The notes under the pieces: model-generated
The model's input: only the letters and a program-made list of their open reading frames with translations
Told to the model about the DNA's origin: nothing
The model's database searches: none
Translations under genes and position numbers: made by a program
In this document: positions 45,125 to 54,984 of the stretch, one piece after another
Position numbering within the stretch: the stretch's first letter is position 1
How the letters are laid out: each line of letters begins with the position of its first letter
From: Agromyces larvae
GTDB lineage: Bacteria > Actinomycetota > Actinomycetes > Actinomycetales > Microbacteriaceae
Length of the DNA: 64,000 bases
NCBI RefSeq assembly: GCF_022811705.1
Contig: NZ_CP094528.1
Span: forward strand, 3,782,001 to 3,846,000
Direction of reading: 5' to 3'

Positions 45125-47568
45125 TCGTCTTCCCATCTCTCGAATCGGAACGCATCGGTCGCCGCGCCGCCCCGCGCGCGGCTCACCCCGCGCTGGAAGC
45201 TCGACAGAGCGCCGCTGCGGCGCTCGTCGACCGTGATGGTCGGGGGTTGCGGACTCGGCTGCCGGGCCACCGGGGCCGCGCCCGGCACGAGGTTCTGCCC
45301 GGGCACGCGCTTGGGAAGCCCGCCGGCGGTCACGAGTTCGGGCTCCCGTGGGCGCTGAGCCACCTCTGCCGCGCGCTTCCAGCCGTCGTCGCCCGGCGAG
45401 GACCAGCTCGACGAGGGGGCGGGCACGGCAGTGGACGGGTCGTGCTGGCTGCTCGCCTCTTGGCCGGAGGTGACCAGCGGCATCCGACGGTTGAACCACT
45501 CGGACTGCAGTGCGGCGAAGATCGGCGTCTCCTCGAACTCCTCGAAGGTGGAACCAGGCTGTGCGGACGCGATCTCGGGCGGAGCCGGATCGGGCGCGGC
45601 GAACGCGGGGGCGGGGGCGTCCGCGGCCTCCGCGGTCGCCGACGAGACGATCGGAATCGGCTTCGTGCCGTGCACCGCCAGAGCGGTCAGCGGAACCTCG
45701 ACGCGAGCGACGACTCCGTTCGGCAGGCCGGTCCGCAGCGCGACCGACATGCGGTGGCGATCCGCGAGGCGGGCGGTCACGACCAGGCCCATCATGCGTG
45801 CGACGTCCGCGTCGAGCCCTCCGGTGGTCTGCAGCTTGGTGTTGGCCGCGAACAGCTCGTCGGGGGTCATCCCGATGCCGAGGTCCTGGATCTCGATGAT
45901 CAGCGGCGCGTCCACCGTGCGCGGCAGCGTGCGGACCACGACCGGAGAGTCGGGCGGCGAGAAGTTCGCCGCGTTCTCGATCAGCTCGGCGAGCAGGTGG
46001 ACCAGGTCGCCGGCGACGGCGCCGCGCAGCTCGGCCAGCTCGGACGAGTCGATCTCGACGCGGGCGAACTGCTCGATCTCGGACGAAGCGGCACGCAGGA
46101 CGTCGAGCACCCGCACGTTGCCGCGTGCCGACTGACCGGTGTCACCGCCGGCCAGGACCAGCAGGCTCTCGTCGTTGCGCCGCATGCGGGTGGCCAGATT
46201 GTCGAGCTGGAACAGGTTCGCGAGCTGCTCCGGATCCTGTTCGCTCGCCTCGAGGTCGTCGATCAGCCGCAACTGCCGCTCCACCAGGTTCTGGCTGCGG
46301 CGTGAGAGGTTGACGAACATCCGGTTGACGTTCGCGCGCATCAGGGCCTGCTCACCGGCCAGGCGCACCGCCTCGGCGTGGATCTCGTCGAAGGCTTCGG
46401 CCACTTCGCCGATCTCATCGTGCCGACCGACGGGGATCGGCTCGACCGAGGTGTCGACCTCGCCGTCGCCGCTCTCGATCCGCCGGACGCGTTCCGGCAG
46501 TGTCTCGTGGGCGATCTTCAGCGCAGCCTGACGGAGGGCGACCAGCGGCGTCAGGATCGACCGGGACGCGAGCACCGTGAGCGCGAACGCGACGAGCAGC
46601 ACCAGCAGGACGACCCCCGCGGTCAGGTACGCGGTCAGCTGGGCCGACTGCCTGAGGTCGCTGACATCGGCCGCGAGGTCATCGGCGGCCTGGACGATCA
46701 CCGCCTCCATCTCGCCGACGAAGTCGGAGTACAGCTTCAGCCACTCTTCGATGGTGACATCGACACCCTCCAATCCGCCGGCCTGGAGCATCTGATCCAT
46801 CACGTGCAGCGGAGTCATCTGGGACCCGCGGCCGCGGTCGGTGAGGGTCTCGAACTGCTCGGCCGCCACCGGGGAGCTCCCCGCGATGAACTCTTCGCTC
46901 GCGCGATCCCACACGCCCTGGTCGGCGGCGAGCTGGATCAGCCCTTGCGCGTCGAGTTGACCGGTCGTGAGCGCCTCGGCGACCACCACGCGCAGCGATC
47001 CCAGCACCTCGGAGGCCGTCCGGACCTCGGCGAGCGCGTCGGCCTGCCGATAGATCGACGGATCGTCGAGCGCCGGAAGCCGCGCGCCGAGGCCGAGCAA
47101 CGTGTTGATCATCTCCGTGTACGTCCCGGCCGCACCATTCCGGGTCCTCGGCTCGTCGATGTCGGTCCGGACGGCGTCGAGGTGAGTCAGCAGGCCGCCC
47201 ACCCAATCCAGGTCGTCGTGGAGGGCTTGATCCTGGGAGTCGTCGACCGCGGCGGCGCTGTCGCGCCAACTCTCGATCGCTCGATCGGTGGCGACCCTGA
47301 TGCCCTCGCGAGCCGAACCCGAGATCCCGGTGTTCGCGGAATCCCGCTCCACGGTGAGACGAATCGCGAGGCGGAAGCTGTCGGGGAGGATGTTCGCGAG
47401 ACTCTCGGCGCGCGACGCTGCTTGGCTCTCGGCGACGGCGGCCTCCACACGAAGTGCGCCCAACGCGAGGGCGGCGACCATGGGGATGAGGAGCACGCCG
47501 ATCAGGCGCGGTCGGATTCCCCTCCACCAGGTGCGTTGAGCGGCGGGTCCGCTCGACGGCTCGGCCAT
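45121..47568 (-). CDS. conservon sensor, histidine-kinase-like (CvnA-like)
   Basis: An 815-residue membrane protein. It has one helix near residue 25-45, a long extracellular nitrate-sensor-like helical region (about 50-330), a second helix (about 333-355), a HAMP-like segment, and a HATPase_c domain (about 500-640: [25 protein letters not shown]). A disordered proline-rich tail follows. The classical phosphoacceptor histidine box is replaced by [20 protein letters not shown], as in conservon sensors. It leads the four-gene operon. No cytochrome P450 gene, present in several Streptomyces conservons, follows. Confidence 0.9.
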   Translation of the reverse strand: MAEPSSGPAAQRTWWRGIRPRLIGVLLIPMVAALALGALRVEAAVAESQAASRAESLANILPDSFRLAIRLTVERDSANTGISGSAREGIRVATDRAIESWRDSAAAVDDSQDQALHDDLDWVGGLLTHLDAVRTDIDEPRTRNGAAGTYTEMINTLLGLGARLPALDDPSIYRQADALAEVRTASEVLGSLRVVVAEALTTGQLDAQGLIQLAADQGVWDRASEEFIAGSSPVAAEQFETLTDRGRGSQMTPLHVMDQMLQAGGLEGVDVTIEEWLKLYSDFVGEMEAVIVQAADDLAADVSDLRQSAQLTAYLTAGVVLLVLLVAFALTVLASRSILTPLVALRQAALKIAHETLPERVRRIESGDGEVDTSVEPIPVGRHDEIGEVAEAFDEIHAEAVRLAGEQALMRANVNRMFVNLSRRSQNLVERQLRLIDDLEASEQDPEQLANLFQLDNLATRMRRNDESLLVLAGGDTGQSARGNVRVLDVLRAASSEIEQFARVEIDSSELAELRGAVAGDLVHLLAELIENAANFSPPDSPVVVRTLPRTVDAPLIIEIQDLGIGMTPDELFAANTKLQTTGGLDADVARMMGLVVTARLADRHRMSVALRTGLPNGVVARVEVPLTALAVHGTKPIPIVSSATAEAADAPAPAFAAPDPAPPEIASAQPGSTFEEFEETPIFAALQSEWFNRRMPLVTSGQEASSQHDPSTAVPAPSSSWSSPGDDGWKRAAEVAQRPREPELVTAGGLPKRVPGQNLVPGAAPVARQPSPQPPTITVDERRSGALSSFQRGVSRARGGAATDAFRFERWEDE

Positions 47569-47880
47569 ATGTCCCTCCCGGCGATGACCCGTGACCGTGG
47601 AGTGATCGGCACTTCGGGAGCGATGCAGCGGTCTCGCCTAATAGCCGTCAGTCGAACATCGGGGGAGATGCCTTCGGCAAGGCCGCGTTGCGACTCTGGT
47701 CCTGACGGTTGAAAGGGATGATAGCTCACGTCGGCCGACGACCCAATCCATGTTTCGGCGTCAGTGCGCGCCCCGACGGAAGAAGGTGCGCGCCAGGTTG
47801 CTCGTCCAGAGGCTCGTGGCTGTCGCCTCGCCGGGCTTCCTCCTCGCTTCGATCGCTTCGGTGCGGCTAGGGTGCAGGGC
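47569..47880. other. intergenic region between divergent genes
   Basis: This 312-bp region must hold the promoters of the conservon operon (leftward) and of the small membrane protein gene at 47881 (rightward). A TAGGGT at 47868-47873 is a possible -10 box for the latter; no convincing -35 box or repeat was found. Confidence 0.3.
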
Positions 47881-48237
47881 ATGGTCGCCACGGCATCGAA
47901 GAATCCGAGCGCACAGGTTTCCGGATGGGTCGGAGCCGCGATCGCACTCGGGATCGCGGCGGTCGCGCTCGTGTGGATCTGGGGCATGGCCCTGCCGGTC
48001 ACACCCCCCGGCACGGTGTGCGCGGCGATCCACCCGCCCACGGCAGGATGCGCGGGCGACGCGCGACTCGCGCCGGCGGCCGTGTGGACGGTGCTGCTCG
48101 CCGGTGCCGTCGCGGCCGCGTTCTTCCTGGGCCGGCGAGGTTGGTGGGGCGTGCTGGTCGGCGCCGTCATCGCGGGCGGGGTCGGTGTCGCCGGGTACTT
48201 CGCCACCTGGAGCATGAACGTCTTCCTGGTCGTGTAG
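47881..48237 (+). CDS. small membrane protein of unknown function
   Basis: A 118-residue protein with three predicted membrane helices (about 13-35, 66-82 and 88-108). A short extracytoplasmic loop with two cysteines (VCAAIHPPTAGC) lies between the first two. The family is not recognised. It is convergent with the response regulator gene to the right. Confidence 0.6.
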   Translation: MVATASKNPSAQVSGWVGAAIALGIAAVALVWIWGMALPVTPPGTVCAAIHPPTAGCAGDARLAPAAVWTVLLAGAVAAAFFLGRRGWWGVLVGAVIAGGVGVAGYFATWSMNVFLVV

Positions 48238-48299
48238 GCCGAGCCCGCCGCGCCGCCTGCTGAGCAGGGACGGCACCGGCGTCCGCGCCCGAGCACGCG

Positions 48300-48971
48300 T
48301 CAGGTGCCGGCGACGCCCGTCTCGTAGGCGAGCACGACGGCCTGCACGCGGTCGCGCAGCCCGAGCTTGCCGAGCACCCTCGCGACGTGCGTCTTCACGG
48401 TCGCCTCCGAGAGCACGAAGTGCTGCGCGATCTCGGCGTTGCTGAGGCCCTTGCCGAGCGCGGCGAAGATCTCGGACTCGCGCTGCGTGAGTGCGGCGAG
48501 GCGGTCATCGGCGTGCGCGGCCGCGCTCGCGTCGGGCAGCCGTTCCGCGAACAGTTCCAGCATCCGCCGCGTCACACGGGGCGCGATCGCCGCATCGCCC
48601 GCCGCGACCGCGCGCACGGCTCCGATGAGCTCGGCCGGCTTCGCATCCTTCAGCAGGAACCCGCTCGCTCCCGACCGCAACGCCGCGAACGCGTACTCGT
48701 CGAGATCGAAGGTGGTGAGGATGATGACGCGCGACGCCGGGGCCTCCTCGACGATTCGGCGGGTCGCTTCGATACCGGATGCCCCGGGCATCCGCACGTC
48801 CATGAGCACGACGTCGGGTCGGAGGCGCTTCGCCATCGCCACGCCGGCGGCACCGTCACCGGCCTCGCCGACCACCTCGATGTCGTCCTCGGCGTCGAGC
48901 ACGATGCGGAAGCCGAGTCGCAGCATCACCTGGTCGTCGACGAGCAGCACCCTGATGGCCGCATCGGTCAC
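48300..48971 (-). CDS. NarL/LuxR-type response regulator
   Basis: A 223-residue regulator with a receiver domain (phosphoacceptor D58 in VVLMDVRMPG) and a LuxR-type helix-turn-helix (LTQRESEIFAALGKGLSNAE). GTG 48971 overlaps the kinase stop (GTGA). With the kinase and the upstream ABC-2 exporter genes it forms an apparent exporter-sensing module. Confidence 0.93.
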   Translation of the reverse strand: MTDAAIRVLLVDDQVMLRLGFRIVLDAEDDIEVVGEAGDGAAGVAMAKRLRPDVVLMDVRMPGASGIEATRRIVEEAPASRVIILTTFDLDEYAFAALRSGASGFLLKDAKPAELIGAVRAVAAGDAAIAPRVTRRMLELFAERLPDASAAAHADDRLAALTQRESEIFAALGKGLSNAEIAQHFVLSEATVKTHVARVLGKLGLRDRVQAVVLAYETGVAGT

Positions 48972-50290
48972 GGGATCTCCTTCGGATCGAGGTCGAGACG
49001 CAGGGTGGCGTGCACGCGCCAGCCGCTGCCTTCGGGGCCGGCGGTGACGCTGCCGCCGTGCACCGCGGCACGCTCCCGCATGCCGATGATGCCGCGTCCG
49101 GTGCCGACCCCCGCGGGACGGGTGGCGCCGGCCGGCGGGCCTGCGTCGATGACGTTCACATCGAGCCAGTCGCCGCCGCCGCGCCGACGCTCGTCACGCC
49201 GGCTCACCTCGACCATGATCGCCGAGGTGTCGGGCGCGTAGCGGAGCGCGTTGGTCAGCGCCTCCTGCACGATGCGATCGGCCGCGTCGCGTGCGGGCAC
49301 GGCTCCGGCCGGCACGTCGCCGCGCAGGACGAGTCGCACGGGCAGCCCCGCGGCGCGGAACCGGGCCATCAGGTCGTCGAGGCCGACGGCGCGCTCGGGG
49401 GCGAACGGAACCTCGGCGTCCGGATCGCGGAGCACGCCGAGCACCCGTCTCATGTCGTCGAGCGCCGACCGGCCGGTCTCGGTGAGGGCGTCGAGCGCGA
49501 CCTCGGCCAGGGGCGGGTCGTTCGCCGCCGCGCGGACGCCCTCGGCCAGCGCCACCATGACGGTCAGCGAATGGGCGACCACGTCGTGCATCTCGCGTGC
49601 GATCCGCGCCCGTTCCGCCGCTGCCGCGAGCTGCGACTGACGTTCGCGGTCGCGGGCGAGCGCGTTGGCGCGGTCGATGAGGTTGGCGATGTGCTCGCGT
49701 CGGCTGCGAACGCCGGTGCCGATGCCGAGCGCGATCAGCTGACCGAGCACGAGCACGGTGCTGAACGGGGCGGGGGAGGTGGAGGCATCCAGCTCGACCG
49801 GGCGCGACGACCCGCCGGGAGTCTTGTCGAGGAACAGGGCCGCCGCACTGATCAGGGTGAGCGCCTGCACGCCGAGCGTCACCCAGGCGACCGAGGGCCG
49901 GCGCGAGGACGCAACGGCGTACATGGTGAACGCGGCCGCGAGTTCGAGGCTGCCCGAGTCGCCCGTGATCGCGATCGCGACGACGCCGAGCACCGTGATC
50001 GCGCCGGCGATCAGCACCGGCTCCCGACGCCGCCGAAGCAGCACGGCGAACGCGGCCAGCGCGATGCCGACCAGCACCCACCCGCTCCACTCGGGCGCTT
50101 CCGCGTGCCCGAGGGCGATGAGCACCGCGTTGACCGACGACGGGATGAGGAAGAGCGTTGCGACCACGACGTCCATGACGGCCGGATGCCGGACGAGGTA
50201 GGTGCGGATCGGATCGAGCCTGCGGGCATCGAACTCGGTGAACGGTCCGGCCGCGCTCGCCTCGGCCGGAGGGCGCCGGAACGCCCGCAT
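48968..50290 (-). CDS. two-component sensor histidine kinase
   Basis: A 440-residue kinase with about five to six membrane helices (about 40-195), a HisKA_3 box ERARIAREMHDVVAHSL with the phosphoacceptor histidine, and HATPase_c motifs EALTNALRYAP and GTGRGIIGMRERA. ATG 50290 (MRAFRRPP) is chosen; it lacks a strong ribosome site, so the exact start is uncertain. It is 68 bp after the ABC permease gene, with a hairpin between. Confidence 0.85.
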   Translation of the reverse strand: MRAFRRPPAEASAAGPFTEFDARRLDPIRTYLVRHPAVMDVVVATLFLIPSSVNAVLIALGHAEAPEWSGWVLVGIALAAFAVLLRRRREPVLIAGAITVLGVVAIAITGDSGSLELAAAFTMYAVASSRRPSVAWVTLGVQALTLISAAALFLDKTPGGSSRPVELDASTSPAPFSTVLVLGQLIALGIGTGVRSRREHIANLIDRANALARDRERQSQLAAAAERARIAREMHDVVAHSLTVMVALAEGVRAAANDPPLAEVALDALTETGRSALDDMRRVLGVLRDPDAEVPFAPERAVGLDDLMARFRAAGLPVRLVLRGDVPAGAVPARDAADRIVQEALTNALRYAPDTSAIMVEVSRRDERRRGGGDWLDVNVIDAGPPAGATRPAGVGTGRGIIGMRERAAVHGGSVTAGPEGSGWRVHATLRLDLDPKEIP

Positions 50291-50308
50291 CCGCGCACGC
50301 GACGGCCC

Positions 50309-50334
50309 CGCCGGAACCCGAACGGATTCCGGCG
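50309..50334 (-). other. hairpin between ABC permease and kinase genes
   Basis: CGCCGGAA (50309-50316) pairs with TTCCGGCG (50327-50334) across a 10-base loop. It could separate expression of the exporter from that of the two-component genes. Confidence 0.4.
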
Positions 50335-50358
50335 AGGCCGAGGCGCGGAGGTCGTCGA

Positions 50359-51183
50359 TCAGTCGTCCCGCCGATTGAAGACCCAGAACGCGGTCACGAG
50401 CGACAGTGCCGCGTAGCCCGCGAGCACGGCGAGACCGGCCCAGGGGTCGAGCGAACTGCCGAACCCGCCGCTGCCGCCGACCGTCATGATCTGCTGACCC
50501 GCGACGCTCGGAAGATACCCGTGGATCTGCCCGAGCCAGTCGAGGCCCACGATCGCCTGCACGACCTGCACGAGGATCGGCAGCGCGAAGAACACGCCGA
50601 CCACGACGCAGATGGCGCCCGCGGTGTGCGTCACGATCGCACCGATGCCCACCGAGAACAGCGTCACCAGCGTCAGGTAGAGCACCCCGCCGACGATCGC
50701 GCGGACCTGCTCGCCGTCCGCGAGGTCGATCGCGGTGCCCCCGGTCGCGAGGATCGGTTGCGAGGCGAGGAATGCGGCTCCGACCGAGACGGCGGCCAGC
50801 ACCAGGGTCGTGAGCCCGGCGACGATCGTCTTGGCGGCGAGCACGGACGGGCGCCGCGGCACCGCCGAGAGCGTCGCGCGGATCGACCCGTTCGCATACT
50901 CGCCGGTCACCAGCAGCACCCCCAGCACCCCCAGGGTGAGCTGGGCGAGGGTGACGCCTGCGGTGAGGATGGTGGCCGACGGGATGGGCTGTTCGCTGGT
51001 GTCGGCGATGCCGTTGATGCCCCATGACAGGAACGTCGCGAGGCCGACCATGACGCCGAACGTCACGGCGGCGATCCACACCGTCGAGCGCACCGTGCGC
51101 AGCTTGATCCACTCCGAACGGGCGATGCCCGGGAAGGTGAGACGGATCCTGGGCTCGGCGGCGGGAACGTCGAGGGCGCTCAT
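50359..51183 (-). CDS. ABC-2 type exporter permease
   Basis: A 274-residue membrane protein with six helices. It carries the ABC-2 features SEWIKLRTVRSTVW near the N-terminus and VTGEYANGSIRATLSAVPRR (about 92-111). The start overlaps the ATPase stop (ATGA). Such exporters with a linked NarL-type two-component system often respond to antimicrobials or membrane stress. Confidence 0.88.
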   Translation of the reverse strand: MSALDVPAAEPRIRLTFPGIARSEWIKLRTVRSTVWIAAVTFGVMVGLATFLSWGINGIADTSEQPIPSATILTAGVTLAQLTLGVLGVLLVTGEYANGSIRATLSAVPRRPSVLAAKTIVAGLTTLVLAAVSVGAAFLASQPILATGGTAIDLADGEQVRAIVGGVLYLTLVTLFSVGIGAIVTHTAGAICVVVGVFFALPILVQVVQAIVGLDWLGQIHGYLPSVAGQQIMTVGGSGGFGSSLDPWAGLAVLAGYAALSLVTAFWVFNRRDD

Positions 51184-52103
51184 CGGGGAACCTCCTGTCC
51201 GTTGCGGACATGACTGCGGTACTCGACGGCGTTCTCGGTGAGGGCCATGTAGGCATCCTCCAGCGTCGAGGCGAGTGGCGTCAGTTCGGTGAGGACGATG
51301 CCGGCCCCTGCTGCAGCCGCCGCGATCGTCTCGGGCTCGATTCCGGTGACCTCGAGCGTATCGGAGGTCTCGCTCGCGATCGTGACGCCCGCGCGGGTCA
51401 GCAGGGGCATGAGTTCGGCGGCCCGAGGCGTCCGTACCCGCACCGTCGCCGTCGCGTTGCCGACGATCTCGGCGACGGAGGCGTCGGCGAGGATGCGTCC
51501 CCTGCCGATGACGATCACCTGATCGGCGGTCACGGCGACCTCGCTCATGAGGTGGCTCGAGAGGAAGACCGTGCGCCCTTCGGCCGCGTAGCGCCGGGCG
51601 AGTCGGCGAACCCAGCGCACGCCCTCCGGGTCGAGCCCGTTGACGGGCTCGTCGAGGATCAGCACCCGGGGATCGCCGAGCAGCGCGGCCGCGATGCCGA
51701 GCCGCTGCCCCATGCCGAGCGAGAATCCGCCGACGCGCTTCGCCGCGACTCGCTCGAGGCCCGTGAGCTCGATGACCTCGAGCACCCGGCGCTTCGGGAT
51801 GCCGTGCGTCGCCGCGAGCGCCAGCAGGTGATGGTAGGCGGTGCGCCCGGGGTGGACCGCTTTCGCATCCAGGAGGGCGCCGACCTGCGCGAGCGGTGCC
51901 GCGCCGCCGAATCGGCGGCCGTCGATCGTCACGGTGCCCGACGTGGGCCGGGTCAGGCCGAGGATCATGCGCATCGTCGTGGACTTGCCGGCCCCGTTCG
52001 GTCCGAGGAACCCCGTGACGGCGCCTGGCCGCACGGTGAACGTGAGGTCGTCGACGGCGAGTCGATCGCCGTACCTCTTGGTGAGGCCTCGTGCCTCGAT
52101 CAT
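51180..52103 (-). CDS. ABC exporter ATPase
   Basis: A 307-residue ATPase with Walker A GPNGAGKST (about 34), signature FSLGMGQRLG in place of LSGGQ, Walker B VLILDEP and the switch histidine in FLSSHL. The C-terminal extension is typical of CcmA/BcrA-type exporters. It is the first gene of the leftward exporter and two-component operon. Confidence 0.92.
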   Translation of the reverse strand: MIEARGLTKRYGDRLAVDDLTFTVRPGAVTGFLGPNGAGKSTTMRMILGLTRPTSGTVTIDGRRFGGAAPLAQVGALLDAKAVHPGRTAYHHLLALAATHGIPKRRVLEVIELTGLERVAAKRVGGFSLGMGQRLGIAAALLGDPRVLILDEPVNGLDPEGVRWVRRLARRYAAEGRTVFLSSHLMSEVAVTADQVIVIGRGRILADASVAEIVGNATATVRVRTPRAAELMPLLTRAGVTIASETSDTLEVTGIEPETIAAAAAGAGIVLTELTPLASTLEDAYMALTENAVEYRSHVRNGQEVPR

Positions 52104-52204
52104 GGGGTGTTCCCTTCGTCTGGGTAGGTCTCAACGGTAGGAACGCGAGGCGCCGCGTGTCGGCCCCCGGCGGGGGTATCTGTGCGCGGGCCCGTACGCC
52201 TCGC

Positions 52205-52226
52205 GGATGAGGGCATCGCCTCATCC
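52205..52226. promoter_or_regulatory. inverted repeat in a divergent promoter region
   Basis: GGATGAGG (52205-52212) and CCTCATCC (52219-52226) form a perfect 8-bp inverted repeat, with weaker outer pairing (TACGCCTCGC and TTGCGAGGTA). It lies between the exporter operon and the rightward hydrolase remnant and could be a regulator site for the exporter. Confidence 0.35.
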
Positions 52227-52365
52227 TTGCGAGGTACACGACTCCGGGAAGATACCTCTGCCGGGGGCCGATGGGGCATCCCGGGCGTTCATAGTGTCGA
52301 GCCGACTCGAGCAGCACCCGCACGTCACGCCGCGATCGGCGACACACCAGAATCAGGAATCGCAT

Positions 52366-52982
52366 ATGCCGTACCTCACCACGTCCGACGGAACCGAGAT
52401 CTTCTACACGACGCAGGGCACCGGCCGGCCGGTGCTGTTCAGCCACGGCTGGCCGCTCAGCTCGGACGCCTGGCAGGTCGAACTGAAGCTCATCGCCGAC
52501 GCCGGATACCAGGCGATCGCCCACGACCGTCGCGGCCACGGCAGGTCGTCGAAGACGTACACGGGCAACGACATGGACACCTACGCCCGCGATCTCGCGG
52601 AGCTCGTCGAGGCGCTGGACCTGCGCGACAGGACCTCGCCGAGCCGTTCTTCGGTGCGAACCGGGCGGGCGCCACGGTGTCGCAGGGCGCGAAGGACGAC
52701 TTCTGGCGCCAGGGGATGCTGGTGAACCTCGCGGCCGCCTACGACTGCATCGCGGCGTTCTCGGAGACCGACTTCACCGAAGATCTCACGGCGCTGGAGG
52801 TCCCGATCCTCATCGCGCACGGCGATGACGACCAGATCGTGCCCATCGGGGCGGCCGCGCTCAGGTCGATCGAGCTCGTCCGAGACGGCACGCTGAAGGT
52901 CTACCCCGGAGCGCCGCACGGCATCCACGGTGACTTCCGAGCAGCGCTCGTCGCCGACATCCTCGACTTCATCGCCCGCTGA
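52366..52982 (+). pseudogene. haloperoxidase-like alpha/beta hydrolase with active-site deletion
   Basis: The N-terminal part ([29 protein letters not shown], to LVEALDLRD) and the C-terminal part ([42 protein letters not shown]) are both well preserved but lie in different frames. The join is near 52630. Compared with non-haem chloroperoxidase-type esterases, about 80 residues are missing, including the GHSxGG nucleophile elbow. The catalytic aspartate region and histidine remain. The gene cannot make an active enzyme. The C-terminal frame overlaps the RidA start (TGATG). Confidence 0.85.
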
Positions 52983-53446
52983 TGGCGCAGATCGAAGCCC
53001 GCCTGGCAGAGCTGGGCATCGCGCTCCCGCATCGCTCACCGGCTCCAGCGGGCACGTATGCGCCCGCGGTCGTCTCCGGCGACCTCGTCTTCACCGCGGG
53101 CCAACTGCCGCTCGTCGACGGGAAGCTCCCCGTCTCGGGCAAGGTCGGCGCGGCGGTGTCCGCGGACGAGGCCCACGCCGCCGCGAGGATCGCGGCGCTC
53201 AACGCACTCTCGGCGATCGCGGAGGTGCTCGGAAGCTTGGATCGGGTGACCCGAATCGTCAAGGTCGTGGGGTTCGTCGCCTCCGATCCGACCTTCACCG
53301 CGCAACCCGCGGTGCTGAACGGGGCGTCCGAAGTGCTCGGCTCCGTTTTCGGCGACGCCGGCGTGCACGCACGCAGTGCGGTCGGCGTCGCCGTTCTGCC
53401 GCTCGACTCGCCCGTCGAAGTCGAGCTCATCGTCGCCTTCTCGTAA
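52982..53446 (+). CDS. RidA/YjgF family protein
   Basis: A 154-residue protein of the Rid family (YAPAVVSGDLVFTAGQLPLV, AALNALSAIAEVLGSLDRV, VVGFVASDPTF). This subgroup, about 150 residues long, has no assured imine deaminase activity: the usual RidA arginine near position 105 is not evident (HARSAVGVAVLPLDSPVEVE does carry an arginine). The start ATG overlaps the stop of the broken hydrolase, so translation may depend on passage through the pseudogene 3' frame. Confidence 0.85.
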   Translation: MAQIEARLAELGIALPHRSPAPAGTYAPAVVSGDLVFTAGQLPLVDGKLPVSGKVGAAVSADEAHAAARIAALNALSAIAEVLGSLDRVTRIVKVVGFVASDPTFTAQPAVLNGASEVLGSVFGDAGVHARSAVGVAVLPLDSPVEVELIVAFS

Positions 53447-53474
53447 ACCCGCCACCCGCTCAGGAGAACCGAAC

Positions 53475-54194
53475 ATGTCAGATGCAATCACCGTCGTCCT
53501 CGTCCACGGGGCATTCGCCGAGTCCGCCAGCTGGTCGGGGGTCATCGCCCGACTGAGCGACCGGGGCATCCCCGCCGTCGCGACCCCCAACCCGCTGCGC
53601 AGTGTCACCACCGACGCCGAGAACGTCAGGCGGGCGGTGGCGGGCATCGACGGGCCGGTGCTGCTCGTCGGCCACTCGTACGGCGGCGCCGTCATCACCG
53701 AAGCGGCCGTCGACGACCCCGCGGTCGTCGGGCTCGTCTACGTCGCCGCGTTCGCCCCCGATCACGGCGAGAACGCGCTGCAACTGACCGGGCAGTTCCC
53801 GGGCAGCACGCTCGGCGACACGATTCGGGCGTACCCTCTCGGCGACGGCACGAACGACCTGGTCGTCGACCGGGGCCTCTTCCCGGGCCAGTTCGCCGCA
53901 GACGTCGACCCCGCGGAGGCGGCGATCCAGGCACGTACGCAGCGGCCGATCCGCGACTTCGCGCTCGGCGAGCCCCAGCCGGCTGACGTGCCCGCCTGGA
54001 AGTCGCTGCCCTCGTGGTTCATCTTCGGAGACGCCGACAAGAACATCCCCGTCGAGGTGCTTCGCTTCATGGCGCAGCGCGCCGGCGGCCTCGAGATCAG
54101 GGAGGTGCCCGGGGCATCCCACTCGGTCATGGTGTCGCAGCCCGACGCGGTCGCCGCGCTCATCGGCGACGCGCTGGCGCACCTGGCCCGGTAG
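53475..54194 (+). CDS. alpha/beta hydrolase
   Basis: A 239-residue cytosolic hydrolase. LVHGAFAESASW forms the oxyanion region, LLVGHSYGGAVI the nucleophile elbow, FIFGDADKNIP the acid region and PGASHSVMVSQP the histidine. It resembles hydroxynitrile-lyase/methylesterase-like hydrolases. ATG 53475 follows AGGAGAACC, 28 bp after RidA. It is convergent with the TetR gene. Confidence 0.85.
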   Translation: MSDAITVVLVHGAFAESASWSGVIARLSDRGIPAVATPNPLRSVTTDAENVRRAVAGIDGPVLLVGHSYGGAVITEAAVDDPAVVGLVYVAAFAPDHGENALQLTGQFPGSTLGDTIRAYPLGDGTNDLVVDRGLFPGQFAADVDPAEAAIQARTQRPIRDFALGEPQPADVPAWKSLPSWFIFGDADKNIPVEVLRFMAQRAGGLEIREVPGASHSVMVSQPDAVAALIGDALAHLAR

Positions 54195-54273
54195 GGCGCG
54201 GCCGGGCATCGACGCCCCGACCGGGAACCCGGTGCGGCGATGCTCGGCGCGCCATTCGGCTCGGGTACCGCGG

Positions 54274-54933
54274 CTACCTCGGTGCCGGCCGTGCGCCCGG
54301 GAACGCCATCGCCTCGGCGAGCTGAGCGGGGTCGAGCGGAGGTTCGGCGAGCGGGTGGGCCGCACCGGCGCGCAGCCCGTCGAGCATGATCGCGAGGTGC
54401 CGCTTCCAGGCGGTGGGGCGCTCGGCGCGGATCGCCGCCGTCGACTGCACGATCGACCAGACCAGCAGCCCCACATCGGAGGGCGTGACATCGGCCCGTA
54501 CGTCGCCCGAGGCCTGGGCGCGTGCGATCAGGGCTTCGAAGTAGCCATGGCCCTCGCGTTTCGCGCGCTCGATGGGCAGGTCGTCGTCGAGCGAGAGCAC
54601 GCAGACGTCGGTGAAGCCGTGGTCGCGCGCCTGCCAGTCGGCGATCGCGACGAGGTGCGAGACGAGCGCGTTCCAGGGGTCGGGATCGTCGAGGGCGGCG
54701 CGCGCGTGCGCCACCGAGCGCTCGACCACGGGCAGGAGCGCGGCGTCGATCAGGCCGGCGCGATCGGCGAAGTGGTGATAGAGGGTGCCGACGCTGACCC
54801 CCGCGCGGCGTGCGATCGCCTCGAGCGACGCGTGGAGCCCTGACTCGGCGAACTCCCCGCGGGCGGCGGCGAGGAGCTTGTCGCGATTGCGGGCGGCGTC
54901 GCTTCTCAGCGGTCGGGTCGGTGCAGGAGGCAT
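54274..54933 (-). CDS. TetR-family transcriptional regulator
   Basis: A 219-residue TetR regulator with N-terminal helix-turn-helix (RDKLLAAARGEF, LEAIARRAGVSVGTLYHHFA). Its C-terminal domain resembles the SbtR/TetR_C types. MPPAPTRP at 54933 is preferred over an in-frame start seven codons upstream. The target is unknown; a neighbouring hydrolase or the VOC gene is possible. Confidence 0.85.
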   Translation of the reverse strand: MPPAPTRPLRSDAARNRDKLLAAARGEFAESGLHASLEAIARRAGVSVGTLYHHFADRAGLIDAALLPVVERSVAHARAALDDPDPWNALVSHLVAIADWQARDHGFTDVCVLSLDDDLPIERAKREGHGYFEALIARAQASGDVRADVTPSDVGLLVWSIVQSTAAIRAERPTAWKRHLAIMLDGLRAGAAHPLAEPPLDPAQLAEAMAFPGARPAPR

Positions 54934-54984
54934 CCGACCATGGTTGCAGAACAACTTGAGGGATGCCTCGAATTGATCTGGGAT

